From positions 558,001 to 622,000 of the forward strand of contig JAJFPB010000002.1 in assembly GCA_020881915.1 (NCBI GenBank): a stretch of 64,000 bases of DNA, read 5' to 3'. Source of the DNA: Paramyrothecium sp. XJ0827 (lineage: Eukaryota > Ascomycota > Sordariomycetes > Hypocreales > Stachybotryaceae). The notes below the pieces were generated by a model. That model saw only the letters and a list, made by a program, of their open reading frames with translations. It did no database searches and was not told the origin of the DNA. Shown piece after piece: positions 1 through 9,764 of the stretch. How positions within the stretch are numbered: the first letter of the stretch is position 1; each line of letters opens with the position of its first letter. A program made the translations under genes and the position numbers.

Positions 1-652
1 TAGTCCAGGCAGTGTGATAAATGCTTCTCGTCGAATGCTGGTGGATCAGTGGACATCAGGTTAACGCGCAGCGAATTCTGGTGATCAAATCAGAAAAACT
101 CTGCTTACGGGTTTGGAACAACCAGGATAGGCTTACCAGGCAATGTAATGCATGAAACACGTCAACTTGATAGATGCTTTGGCTTGAATCTGTTGGAGAC
201 ATCGCCGAAGGCCGAAGTCCTTGCTCTAGAGCCCAGTCTGTGTTCAACGAAACAACCCCGCCGCTATCGAGGAGATCGCGCCAATAGTCATTGGCTCGGT
301 GTGAAGCTTTGAGGAGCTCAGAGTTGTTTTGGAAACTCATGGTGGTGTTGTAGCTCCCCAGCTGTGACAAGCCGTCCAGCGACACACGTCCTGCGGTGGA
401 TGAGCGTAGTGTCTCTAGGCTCATGTAGCCTGCTATCAACAGCACACCGACAACACATTCCACCACGATCACTGCATAATGGATCGCATGTGAGCCGTTG
501 CAGAGGCGGGAGAATCGCGTCCGCCTTCCGTCAAGACGCGCAGGCCCGTTTCCGGGCGAATCTGTGGCCCATTCTGAGATTTCCTCAGAAAGAGAGTGAT
601 ATGAAGCCTCAGGTTTGGTTGATGGAAACATCTCGCCCGGATCTTGGCTCAA
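1..652 (-). CDS. UstYa-like (DUF3328) oxidase, partial at left edge
   Basis: Exon 1 is 652-109 and exon 2 is 37-1, continuing off the window; the intron 108-38 has a GTAAGC donor and CCAG acceptor and keeps the frame. Residues 57-77 form one membrane span after a polar N-terminus. The first signature HxxHC motif is H167-A-L-H-C171. The second exon supplies HLSHC just before the window edge, so both motifs of the family are present. UstYa-type proteins are membrane-anchored oxidases that oxidatively cyclise or modify RiPP precursors (ustiloxin, asperipin, phomopsin) and some other fungal metabolites. The repeat precursor at 4272-4814 and two further UstYa-like genes lie within 4 kb, which supports a role in peptide maturation. 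Family assignment is firm; substrate is inferred. Confidence 0.85.
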
Positions 653-1224
653 ATGGCCTTCACAAAGTATTGAATCACAAGTCAGCGAACTCGTTCAACG
701 AACCATCCAGGGCAAGCGAGTGAAACTCGTTATGGTGACCTCCAGTCTACATGCCCGGAGTTCTCCCATCCAGAGACATAAGTGCCTCGGCTATTGAATG
801 CAACGTAGCGCTTAGAGTGGAAAGTAGCGGCACCTCTCAAAGGGCACGAATGTGAGTATCGGACCTTGTCATGTAGGTAAATCCTTCCATGCGACCTCGT
901 CTTAGATCAGCATGGTGCGGGGGTCGCCACAATCCTTTCACGAGTCCCAACGTGCCCAACTGTGGGACGGATTTGCGGTGACACGTAATGTCTTGTTTGA
1001 AGTATTATCCCTGGAAACGAGGCTCACATCTCCTTCGGAAATTCGTCTTGGGTTGTGTGGAGGGACAACATTACAGGCTTTCCCAAGCAATACATGGATG
1101 GCACGCAAGGCCTACTTATAGAGATTATCAGATATGACGAACTAAGGTTACATGGCACTCATTTACACAAGCTGAATGTCGATGATTTGATCATTTAAGT
1201 ATTCTCTCGGAGTCTAGAGTATGC
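653..1224. other. Intergenic, nothing recognised
   Basis: This spacer lies upstream of the first UstYa-like gene and downstream of the second. Short open frames on the plus strand show no recognisable domain. It presumably holds the promoter of the 652-1 gene. Confidence 0.5.
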
Positions 1225-1932
1225 CTATGCACAAACGGGATACTTGACGAAGATCTTGGTTCCCGAGTCCTTCATACCGTGCGCTCCCCCACCTATCATT
1301 TTGACGCAGTGGTTTGTGTGATTTATGTTTGCCGTGTAGGAGTCCACCTTCTGGCTTGCATCAAGCATGACCCGATGTATCCTCTTCCATACATACATGC
1401 AGTGAGTGACGTGCCAGTCGAACAAAGTCGTAAAGTGATGAAAATCACCCTGGTGTAACTGGTGCATCGTGAGATTTGCGCCTTCGTCTGTCTGGTATGG
1501 CCAGATTCTGCCATCGTACATGAGCGTCTCGTCCTCCACGTCTTCGTCGGTGAGGCAGTCCTTCGGTAACCAGGCATGAAGCACAATGCTGTATCGGCAC
1601 CCGAGTGCCCGAGCATCTTCAGGGGAATTGCCGCAGTCACCGTGCGACCAGCTCAATGGCAGCCCAGTCTTTGCGTCTGAGCCCTGACGGAACTCTGGAA
1701 AACTCCGGTTGAGGATTTTTTCTTCAATGAAAAAGACTCTCAAGGCGGCGAACAGTGATACAGTCATCACAGCGCCAAGGAGAAAGGCGGTCGAGAGCCT
1801 CAGGATATCCCATCCTCTTGATCGTTGTTTTATTTGCAAGGAGTGATTGAGAACATCGTCTTCGAAGTCGTTCTGTTTGACTTCCGAGTACTTTCCAGTC
1901 ATGGCTTTTCTTTGAAGGGAGGCAGAGCCCAT
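1225..1932 (-). CDS. UstYa-related membrane protein with two HxxHC motifs
   Basis: Single-exon gene of 235 residues. It has a polar N-terminus of about 42 residues, one membrane span (about 43-69) and a lumenal domain. The two UstYa-type motifs are H174-V-T-H-C178 and H205-T-N-H-C209. The domain also has a Cys-containing segment near residues 100-126 (DCGNSPEDARALGCRYS, then WLPKDC). This layout, with a WHxxHC followed by an NxxHTxHC block, differs from the classic DUF3328 proteins on either side and represents a divergent subgroup. The predicted role is oxidative modification of the neighbouring secreted peptide precursor in the secretory pathway, inferred from motifs and context. It is transcribed in the same direction as both flanking UstYa genes. 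Confidence 0.75.
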   Translation of the reverse strand: MGSASLQRKAMTGKYSEVKQNDFEDDVLNHSLQIKQRSRGWDILRLSTAFLLGAVMTVSLFAALRVFFIEEKILNRSFPEFRQGSDAKTGLPLSWSHGDCGNSPEDARALGCRYSIVLHAWLPKDCLTDEDVEDETLMYDGRIWPYQTDEGANLTMHQLHQGDFHHFTTLFDWHVTHCMYVWKRIHRVMLDASQKVDSYTANINHTNHCVKMIGGGAHGMKDSGTKIFVKYPVCA

Positions 1933-2617
1933 GCGCTTGCTGTCGTTGCTTTATTGGGATGGGTATTCAATTAAATGGATGAACTGAAAAACCATAGCTA
2001 TGGGGGGTCCTCGTTAGCTGGGTTATCGAGTGCTTCGAGGTAAGTTTTGGGATATGAAGAGATCTCAAACGTTACGGCGATTAAGACGTACAGTGTTACT
2101 GCTCATCGTGTACGGTGAGACTAAGTAGCTTGCCACTCCAGGTGGACGTGCATGTGTTTTCTGCCGATCTATGCAGCTGTTCCAACAGGTCCAATGCCGG
2201 AATCCTACCCAAGATACAGCGAACACTCCAAGCAGAGCTCCTCTCATGTGATTGGTTCGCACTCAACTGATGGATAACTCGGATTCCAAGGCAACGAGTG
2301 GGCTTATATTCTGTTTCAAAGCGGAAGGCGTATGTGCTGAAGGATTTGTAACGTTACGCGTAAGGGCGTGCTTTGTGTGAGGGGAATGTGAGACTAATGC
2401 AGCAGTCGATTGACGATCTGATCTTTTGGGGGGTAGTTACATCCGATTTCTAAGGCTATGGGTCGCACACTGGAAAGACTTTGGGTACAGTCACTGCAAC
2501 ACTATCATACATGGTCGCTGAAATTGCTTCATCGTGCAAGGCAACGAGTAGGAAAAGATATGTCTCTGCGCAATGATACTTGATGCGATGAATTCTTCGC
2601 TGTGAAGCTATTCTCTA
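1933..2617. other. Intergenic, nothing recognised
   Basis: Spacer between two co-directional UstYa-like genes; no convincing gene. It presumably contains the promoter of the 1932-1225 gene and the 3' end of the next. Confidence 0.5.
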
Positions 2618-3522
2618 TCAATTATGCTGCCTAATGGGGGCTCCATCCACCTTCTGAAACCAGTCAAAATCATGTTTGAGTCTGTGCTCAACCGCCCACT
2701 CCTTGATCTTGTCAAAGTCTTTGCATGTATGAGTTGTGCGAAGGTTGCCAAACATTTTCTGCTTCTCAGGACTCCACTCCCAGTAAATGGTGCTCACATC
2801 TGAAGCACATTGCAGAGATTGCCGCAATTGATCGTAGCAGTGCTCCATGTGGTAGATGTTATCCTCAGCGACTTCCGATTTTGAAGTGAGATCAAGATGA
2901 AAAACATCCGGATAGACGAGTTTTCGCAGAAGGTTGAGACAATGAAGTTGGTGGAAAACGTCAAGCTCTACCATGTACTGCGATGGATCTCCAGCGACTG
3001 GCGTCGTTGCATTCGGTAGTCGGGATGCAGCCTTGGCGGAGATCTGCGACATACCAATTTCTGTACGATAGAAGGAATAGTGTCAGTAATCATACACCAT
3101 CACGAGGATTTGGGCAGGGTCAATACCGTTGTAAAGTGCTTCCCAGCGAGCGTTGACCTCATCAGAGGAGCCTTGGTAGACAGTCTTGTCCCCACGAAGG
3201 CCACCATTAAAAACTACAGTCTTGTATTCAACTGCCGACTGTGCTGGAGCTAGTTGGGTTGTCAGGAAAGCCACACTAGCATGAGATGATGAGACAACCA
3301 CTTACAAAAGATTTCATTCGGAATATAAGCTTTGCTGGGATTTCGCATCGGAAACAGCAACAGCAATGCGACGATAAGTACCAAAATGAAGTTCAAAGCG
3401 ACGGAATAAGGGAAGACGCGGGCTCCTCGATTGTACGCCCTGGTCGGCCTGCTTTCATCTTTTTGCTCGGGCGCCAAGAGACTCTCTTGGTCTAGAAGCT
3501 CTTCGCTGGACTTGAAAGTCAT
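2618..3522 (-). CDS. UstYa-like (DUF3328) oxidase
   Basis: Three exons: 3522-3306, 3249-3127 and 3060-2618, giving 783 nt and 260 residues with frame kept across both introns (GTAAGT..CTAG and GTATTG..ACAG). A single membrane span lies in exon 1, after a charged N-terminus that includes an LLDQESLLAPEQ stretch. The lumenal part carries the two canonical motifs H150-Q-L-H-C154 and H184-M-E-H-C188, preceded by the typical region ending FHQLHC with its hydrophobic LDV lead-in. It is a classic ustYa/ustYb-type protein, expected to act in the ER or Golgi on a secreted precursor. It lies head-to-head with the repeat-precursor gene at 4272 (about 750 bp apart), so the two may share a promoter region. 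Confidence 0.88.
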
Positions 3523-4271
3523 TCTGTCCGCAACAGCGCAAGAATCAAAAGGTAGAAGAGCACAGGGAATCGACGGCGTATGATGGAGATGTCAGAGGGC
3601 AGAAGACTGCGAATTTTGCGGCCAAACGTATTGAGGGCCAGGCAATGGATGCGAGGCGAGAGGAGGAGACGTTTCACCTCCTAGTATCCAACATACCTCA
3701 TAACGAACACTCCGCTGGGCTCATAGGAGCATGCTTTGGGTCAATTATCGCTCCGGGATTATGACAAGGCATAGGTGGGAACTGCGCACTGTGCCTGTCC
3801 GTACCCGATGGCGAGAGCAACCACACCGCTTATTCTTCCCCGCCTCGAACGCTGCATGGCAACCACAACTACTCCAAAGGATTGTCACACGCGTCAGACT
3901 CCCATCACGCTCACCACGGAAATTTACTGGCTATCAGTGGTCCAACACATCATGTCTCGGAATATTTCTAGTTTGGTCATGGTGTTGTACCTAGTCCGAG
4001 CGAAGTCCGACCCTCGTGTCGTAGAATACGAATTGCGACCTTCTTGACTTGTCGATGGCGCCATGGTTTAGGATCAGAGGCAAATATTCTGATTGCAACG
4101 TACCAGCATTGGGACATTAAGGATGTATCGGTACTTGGAGGTCTCGTGGATATTCTGACAGGGAGAGAGAATCGATAAGGAACTTAAGAAAAGACGTAGT
4201 AGCCACTCTTCAGCTTGGCCTTTACCATCGTTCCCAAAAAGTCAAACAGAAACGTGACTTTGATTGCAACC
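3523..4271. promoter_or_regulatory. Shared divergent promoter region, UstYa gene / RiPP precursor
   Basis: About 750 bp separates the start codons of the minus-strand UstYa gene (3522) and the plus-strand precursor (4272). No gene is evident in between. Head-to-head placement suggests co-regulation, but no specific transcription-factor site can be assigned by eye. Confidence 0.4.
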
Positions 4272-4814
4272 ATGAAGGTGTCCTCAATCCTTCCAGTCGC
4301 CATTGCGGTCTTTGGCACCGTGCAAGCGGCACCGGTCAAGAGCGTTGAGTCGACCAACAACCAGGCTGGATGGGGCAGGCGAACTACGGAGATTGAGTCT
4401 ACCAACAACCAAGCCGGATGGGGTAGAAGGGCTGTCGAGGTTGAATCGACCAACAACCAAGCTGGATGGGGCAAGCGTGCTAACGAAGTCGAATCTACCA
4501 ACAACCAAGCCGGTTGGGGTCGACGAGACACGGAGGTTGACTCGACTAACAATCAAGCTGGCTGGGGAAGACGCAGCAATGAAGTTGAATCCACAAACAA
4601 CCAGGCTGGCTGGGGCAAGCGGGCTAATGAGATCGAATCGACCAACAACCAAGCCGGTTGGGGCAAGAGAGCCACGGACATTGAGTCCACCAACAACCAA
4701 GCTGGATGGGGCAAGAGAACTAATGAAGTCGAGTCTACCAACAACCAGGCTGGATGGGGACGCCGGGATTCTGAGGTTGACTCTACCAACAACCAAGCTG
4801 GCTGGGGTCGATAA
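4272..4814 (+). CDS. Kex2-processed repeat precursor (candidate dikaritin-type RiPP)
   Basis: 180 residues. The start at 4272 (CAACCATG context) gives a clean secretion signal (about residues 1-19, ending GTVQA); the frame is open further upstream but without an ATG. The rest is ten 16-residue units. Each contains an invariant STNNQAGWG (first copy residues 27-35, last 171-179) preceded by a variable acidic spacer such as TTEIE, ANEVE or DTEVD and followed by KR or RR; the last copy ends in a single R at the stop. Kex2 cleavage would release ten near-identical 14-residue peptides. Secreted repeat precursors next to ustYa genes are the hallmark of dikaritin RiPPs. Unusually, the core has no Tyr or Phe, only Trp. 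An alternative is an unmodified Kex2-processed secreted peptide; the three UstYa neighbours favour the RiPP reading. Confidence 0.88.
   Translation: MKVSSILPVAIAVFGTVQAAPVKSVESTNNQAGWGRRTTEIESTNNQAGWGRRAVEVESTNNQAGWGKRANEVESTNNQAGWGRRDTEVDSTNNQAGWGRRSNEVESTNNQAGWGKRANEIESTNNQAGWGKRATDIESTNNQAGWGKRTNEVESTNNQAGWGRRDSEVDSTNNQAGWGR
4350..4811 (+). repeat. Ten-copy 48-bp coding tandem repeat
   Basis: The precursor's core region repeats every 48 bp. Cores begin at 4350, 4398, 4446 and so on to 4782. Third-codon positions differ among copies while the nine core residues do not. The variable part is the spacer (three residues plus an acidic/hydrophobic pair) between the dibasic site and the core. 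Confidence 0.95.
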
Positions 4815-5470
4815 GCTCTCGAATTTCGGTTCACGGTTCTTAGACAGCAAAAGCCGTCAAAGTTTGCTGTCTGCACAATGCTGGTTTAGGGCCACAGGTG
4901 GCACTGGAAATCAATGGTTTGGGCATTTGTCAGTACCATTATAGCTTCAAAGAGCCCTCTGGACAATGGAAACAATAGTAAACTTTGATGCATATTTTAT
5001 TTGCCTGAGAGATGCGCCGCTTCCCAGCAGTCACTTGGAGCCGCATGCCTTTGTCCGAAATCTAACAAGACACAAACCATTCGTGAATGGGGAAAACACC
5101 CACATAGATCTGTAGTATGGCGTTGCTCCTATCATTGTTCCGTGTCTTGAAAAAATCACGAGGTAGATGTCCGCTGCGCTGAGCTCAGGCTTACCCCAGT
5201 TCCTTGACTAAAAGCCAATGCTTCTGCTACTTTGGGGCTATATTGACGGATCTGGGGTTAGCTACCTTGATTCAATAACCCCGAAGCCCAAACTTTAGAA
5301 TTGCGGTGAAAATTGAAGGAGTGTTTTAGTTGGTATATATTACATTTGTTGAGGGAGTGTATTAGTTGGTATACATTAAATTTGTAGTCTCTGAAGTATT
5401 AAAAGCTGAGTTGGCCTCATAGCTGAAATTCTGGAGTGTCGAGCAGTAGCTCTTGAGTCCCGCCTCCAAA
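4815..5470. other. Intergenic between RiPP precursor and oxidoreductase
   Basis: Convergent 3' regions of the precursor (plus) and the oxidoreductase (minus). Nothing coding is recognised. It contains a short AT-rich tandem duplication, listed separately. Confidence 0.5.
5315..5386. repeat. Two-copy 36-bp imperfect tandem repeat
   Basis: Unit 1 (5315-5350) and unit 2 (5351-5386) share GGAGTGT, TTAGTTGGTATA, CATT and AATTTGT blocks with a few substitutions. It lies in the 3' intergenic region just beyond the oxidoreductase stop. Confidence 0.75.
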
Positions 5471-6796
5471 TTACCATTTCACCAACTCTTGCACCTTTAT
5501 TGGCATCCCAGTCTCCATTGACTTGTTGGCACCAACACCCACTAGCACCGCGTTCCCTCCATCCCGAATATATGCGGCTCGCTTGAACTTATCCCCCGTT
5601 TCCCCAGTTAGAACATCCCTCAGAAGTACAGGGTCGCCGCCGCCATGACCACCTTCGCCCTTCTCAAAGTCCACGACATAGGGGTCCTTGAACAAGGGAT
5701 ATACCACAATCGTGGTCTTCTCAACACCTCCCTGAATGTAGTTCTTCTCCAAGTCCGTGAGATCCTTCTGAGTCACTGTTTCGCCACCGGCTGAATATCC
5801 GCTCTCGACGACGTTCACTTCTATCCGGCCTTTGCTGCCGTTGAAAACACACCGGTAGCCTTCCCAAGGGGCATAAGCATATGTGTTGTATGTCATGACG
5901 GCACGATTCTTGTACTTAATGATCATGGACAAGTTGTCTTCGATGGTGATTCCCTCTGCGAAACAATTCCGATCGCGGATGTAACCGTCTTCATGTTCAG
6001 CTTCAAGATATAGTGTGCGCAGTTGTGCATTTTTGTCAATGTGGATAGCGAATGGATCATTCTTGGCCTCCTCGTTGTCAAGGTATCGCTCACCTAGGTT
6101 CGTCTCGCCGCGCCTGACGGCGTTCTCTTTGCCATAGAAGCTGAGACTGCCTAGGCAATAGACAAGCTCAGGCTCCGTATTGAGCCAGAAGTGAATCAGA
6201 TCGAAATGATGGATGGATTTGTGCATCTGAATGCCACCACTTGTGTCCTTGGTTCTATGCCAGCGACGCATGAAATCAGATCCATGCGCGCAATCTAAAA
6301 TCCAATCCATATGGACCGTGGATATCTCGCCAATGACGTTGGACTCAATGAGCTCGCGGACCTTGGTGTGGTGTGGCGAGTAACGGTAATTGAACAGAAC
6401 ACGAACATGCTTGCCAGTTCGTTTCTCAGCGTCTATCATCTGCTGAAGTTTGTCCTCATCTATGGTCATGGGCTTCTCCGTGATGGCATCACAGCCCAAT
6501 TCCATGGCACGAATGCAATAAACGTGATGGAAAAGATCAATGGTCGTGACAATCACAACATCAGCCTTCTCAGTCCGAACCATTTCATCGAAGTCCTCGG
6601 CTTTGTACGTGTTGACCTTCTCTCCGCCTATTTCGGCGATGCGAGCGTTGGCGGCATTCATTCGGGTCTGATTTGTGTCGCAAATCCCCACGAGCTTGGC
6701 AATATCTGGGAAGTCTTGGATTATGCTCTGGTAGTAGAAAGCAGAGCGAATGCCCATGCCGACAATGACATAGCGTTTGACCTGTGGTGTTGCCAT
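5471..6796 (-). CDS. Gfo/Idh/MocA family NAD(P)-dependent oxidoreductase
   Basis: 441 residues from the ATG at 6796, chosen because the nucleotide-binding fold begins immediately after it; an upstream in-frame extension looks like 5' leader. The N-terminal Rossmann segment has VIVGMGIRS (about residues 10-18), and the family's EKP signature is at 107-109, where the Lys is catalytic. The C-terminal half has the family's alpha/beta substrate domain, with GGIQMHKSIHHFDLIHFW containing the usual His/Asp pair. The family acts on sugars, inositols and pseudo-sugars. A sugar transporter and a secreted esterase follow on the same strand, so carbohydrate use is plausible. Although adjacent to the RiPP precursor, it is not a known dikaritin enzyme, and cluster membership is unproven. 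Confidence 0.85.
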   Translation of the reverse strand: MATPQVKRYVIVGMGIRSAFYYQSIIQDFPDIAKLVGICDTNQTRMNAANARIAEIGGEKVNTYKAEDFDEMVRTEKADVVIVTTIDLFHHVYCIRAMELGCDAITEKPMTIDEDKLQQMIDAEKRTGKHVRVLFNYRYSPHHTKVRELIESNVIGEISTVHMDWILDCAHGSDFMRRWHRTKDTSGGIQMHKSIHHFDLIHFWLNTEPELVYCLGSLSFYGKENAVRRGETNLGERYLDNEEAKNDPFAIHIDKNAQLRTLYLEAEHEDGYIRDRNCFAEGITIEDNLSMIIKYKNRAVMTYNTYAYAPWEGYRCVFNGSKGRIEVNVVESGYSAGGETVTQKDLTDLEKNYIQGGVEKTTIVVYPLFKDPYVVDFEKGEGGHGGGDPVLLRDVLTGETGDKFKRAAYIRDGGNAVLVGVGANKSMETGMPIKVQELVKW

Positions 6797-7509
6797 GATG
6801 AAAAGCGAATACTGAATGTTTCGAACGTGTCTCTCGTGATGATTGAGATCGGTACGATGCTGAAAGTAAGAACATCCCCTCCTCACCCCTCACTTTGCCA
6901 GTTCCCGCTTTTGCTTAGGAGTGAAGGTTCTTTTAGTTTCGTACCACAGGCCGCCAAGCCGAGGGGAATGCCACCATCTGAGGTGCCGGATATCGGCTGT
7001 ACTGACGCACGGCAATGCGAGGTGCCACTAAAAAGGCACATCAACCCCGCATTGTCAAGGAATCTCTGCAGATTATTACTCTTTGCGTTTTCATGGGTGC
7101 CCGAGTGGTGAGATGTTGGGTGACCACGGACCATCCCGGCTTTAGCGAACTCAAATCAAAGCCCAGGGCAGACGGAGCTTCTGAACGCTGCTGCTGGCGC
7201 CGTGGACTAGGTAGTCTTCGTATACCTCGTACAATAACAATTGGCCCAGAGATGAAGCCACGCTTCCAGGTGGATGAAAGGCCCTTTACTTGGCTGCTTC
7301 CTCGATTATTGTACGCTCTTATTTGGCTTGCACCAGACCTCACCTCAATCTTTGTATGCTCAAAAGGTAGGCAGACTAAGCCTAAACCGTTCCAGTTCAC
7401 ATCCTCATACACAGACTGAGGTTCTTTATATTGCAAAATCAAGCTGCAGTCTTGATTTAAAAGCACGAGTGGATCCGCAACTAAAATAGAGCATTACAGG
7501 CGGATCCAG
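6797..7509. other. Intergenic, nothing recognised
   Basis: Upstream region of the oxidoreductase and 3' flank of the transporter. Overlapping short frames on both strands resemble nothing known. Confidence 0.5.
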
Positions 7510-9168
7510 TCAAGCCGGATACACGACGTTAACCATATTCCCGTCCCGCTCTATGATAGCATCTGAGAACTTCCTAGCCGTTATGGTTGAATCAGAGAAG
7601 AGAATATCAAGTTCTTCATATGTGCGACCACGTGTCTCTGGGAGGCGAAAGTACGCCCATACGAAGGAGACGACAGTCAAGCAGCCAGTCAAATAGCCGG
7701 TTCTACCTCTCCAATCGGCCCATTCCGGGTTCAGTATGTAAGGCGTAACAACACTGTTGATAATGTTGAGGACTAGGTAGGTGCCTCTAGCGACCACAAT
7801 CGTTTTGGAACGCAAGCGCGTCGAAGAAACCTCGCCGTTGATGATGTATGGCAATGGACCTAGTGTGAGGCACCAGATTCCGAACCAAACGAGGTAAACA
7901 GCGGATGTTGCGAATCCAAAAGCGGAGTTGTGAGGCCCTAGGGCAAGGAATCCGATAAGAAACATGAAAACAGCCAAGGAGGCACACCCACAAAGGAAGA
8001 GACGCCGTCTGCCATAGTTGCCACTCAACGCAGCAGAGCCGACATTGCATACGAGATGGATTGCCCCAATACCGAGAGTCATTTTGAACGAGTCATTGGC
8101 ACTCAGCCCTGCTTGTTGGAAGAAGTAAGTCGCGTAGCCCTGGATGACGAAGCCTGTCAGAATTTGACTGCCCCATGCCATGGCCGCGATCTCCGTCCGC
8201 CATAAATCCATTCCTTGGAAGCACGCAGCGTAAGAGGTGTCCTGGTTCATCTCTTTCTCCAGTTCGTTGGTTTTAATCATGAGAGCCACTGCCCTTTTGG
8301 CCTGCTCTCGCAAATCTTCCTCCTGGCCGTGCGACAATAGTCTAAGGACGTTTTGCTCGGCCTTGGCATATCGACCTTTCCGTACAAGCCACCAAGGCGA
8401 TTCTGGGCAAATGATGGCAAGCGGTGTGATTACCACTGGCCAAATCCATTGAAGAGCGAAGGGTATCCGATACGCCCACTGGCTATCCCAGTCATTGAGG
8501 CTGAAGAGGACGGCATAGGAGAAGAATTGCCCGATGCCCCAGCAACACACAACCCAGGTCTCGAGGTAGCTCCGCAGAACCAAAGGTGCCACCTCCGATG
8601 CAAACGCCGGTGCCATGGTAGTAAAGATTCCCCAAGGTATGCCGCAAAGTAGCTGCCCGATCAGGAGAGCCTGCACGTTTGGTGCCAAGAACTGGATACA
8701 TATCAGGCATGACAGTGAAAGAAGCCCAAGTTGCAGAACGACTTTATGCCCGAAATGGTCCGTAAGGAAGCCGTTGAGCGTGATGCCAATGACGTTTCCC
8801 ACAGGACTGGCCATCCCCAAAGCCATCTGCCACGGAGCGGCCAGGTTGTACTTTCCCGTGTCCCCAATTTCGTGGCCATACTTCTTCTGGAATGCCGGGA
8901 ACCCAAAGAGGCTGCCCATCAAAGCAGTGTCGTAGCCATCCATGATGATGCAGAGACTTATGACAGCTGACCAGCATACTGCTTTGCGATAGCGCTTAAT
9001 AGCCTGAAGAAAATTGGTTGCATGTTCGTCTTCGGTGGCCCAACTTGCATCCGCCCGGATTCGATCCCAGTCATCGCCTTGGTTGTCGGAGCAATCACTG
9101 ACGCGTTGTACGCTTTCCTCGATGTGCTGCGCGCCATCATGGGCGCAACTGGCATGTTTCGTCGCCAT
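7510..9168 (-). CDS. MFS sugar transporter (alpha-glucoside permease type)
   Basis: Single-exon gene of 552 residues with about 12 membrane spans. Sugar-porter signatures are visible: a first helix ending MDGYDTALMGSLFG, a GHKVVLQ segment between helices 2 and 3, PESPWWLVRKGR at the end of helix 6 (usual form PESPRWL), YGRR between helices 8 and 9, and PETRGRTYEELDILF after helix 12. The long hydrophilic N-terminus (about 65 residues) and motif set fit the fungal maltose or general alpha-glucoside permease branch. It acts at the plasma membrane as a proton-coupled importer by family precedent. The exact sugar cannot be read from the sequence. The neighbouring oxidoreductase and esterase are on the same strand but separated by promoter-length spacers. 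Confidence 0.9.
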   Translation of the reverse strand: MATKHASCAHDGAQHIEESVQRVSDCSDNQGDDWDRIRADASWATEDEHATNFLQAIKRYRKAVCWSAVISLCIIMDGYDTALMGSLFGFPAFQKKYGHEIGDTGKYNLAAPWQMALGMASPVGNVIGITLNGFLTDHFGHKVVLQLGLLSLSCLICIQFLAPNVQALLIGQLLCGIPWGIFTTMAPAFASEVAPLVLRSYLETWVVCCWGIGQFFSYAVLFSLNDWDSQWAYRIPFALQWIWPVVITPLAIICPESPWWLVRKGRYAKAEQNVLRLLSHGQEEDLREQAKRAVALMIKTNELEKEMNQDTSYAACFQGMDLWRTEIAAMAWGSQILTGFVIQGYATYFFQQAGLSANDSFKMTLGIGAIHLVCNVGSAALSGNYGRRRLFLCGCASLAVFMFLIGFLALGPHNSAFGFATSAVYLVWFGIWCLTLGPLPYIINGEVSSTRLRSKTIVVARGTYLVLNIINSVVTPYILNPEWADWRGRTGYLTGCLTVVSFVWAYFRLPETRGRTYEELDILFSDSTITARKFSDAIIERDGNMVNVVYPA

Positions 9169-9764
9169 TTTGTCCTGCTCGGACTGAACGAACCAGCTGC
9201 AAGGCCTGGCACCAACAACGGCCCAGTTGAGGTGTCATGAAACGAGCGTTGGTAGCAAAACGGATAAATCTCTGAGGGTGACCAAATGACACTGCGCCCA
9301 TGTTTCACAGATGGCTCGGCCACACAGCTGCAGAGTCGGCAATCACTGCTCTCCGCTAATTTCGACAGTGGCACGGTGCATTCCAGTGGCGTAGGGCCAT
9401 GCATCTCCATGAGCCGTGGACACACAGCCGGGCTACTGTGGGCGGAGAAGTGTGTGTAAGGAACCATTTGGTACTTGTGAAGCCACTTACGCAATGTCGG
9501 CCGAGACACTGTCATGTAGCTATTCTACTTTGCGAGGCAGCGTCGAACCGTTCTTTTCATATCGTGCTGCACTCTCGACTGCATGATTCTCAGTAAAATG
9601 TGAATAAAGAGCCCTGTAAGTCTCACGACCACTGTCAATTGGTCTTGAGCATGAAAAAGATGTAATATTATGAGTAAGTAGAACACGAACGCGTCTCGAA
9701 TTCGCGGTGTCGTAAAATCTAGCATACTACCGAATAAGCTTCCTTTTGGGGGTGCGACCATATC
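9169..9764. other. Intergenic, nothing recognised
   Basis: Promoter side of the sugar transporter and 3' side of the esterase; no supported gene. Confidence 0.5.

Noticed and set aside
4350..4811. CRISPR-like regularly spaced repeats
   Set aside because: The periodicity is a coding repeat in a fungal gene; spacer lengths and similarity reflect protein units, and no CRISPR system exists in this setting.
4272..4814. Alpha-type mating pheromone precursor
   Set aside because: The layout (signal peptide, repeats, KR sites) is similar, but the core lacks the usual ascomycete alpha-pheromone features such as an aromatic/Cys or Pro-Gly centre, and three UstYa genes are adjacent.
4303..4944. Long frames in other phases and on the minus strand across the precursor (for example 4284-4850)
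   Set aside because: They are by-products of the 48-bp repeat in alternative frames; only the secreted frame has a signal peptide and dibasic sites.
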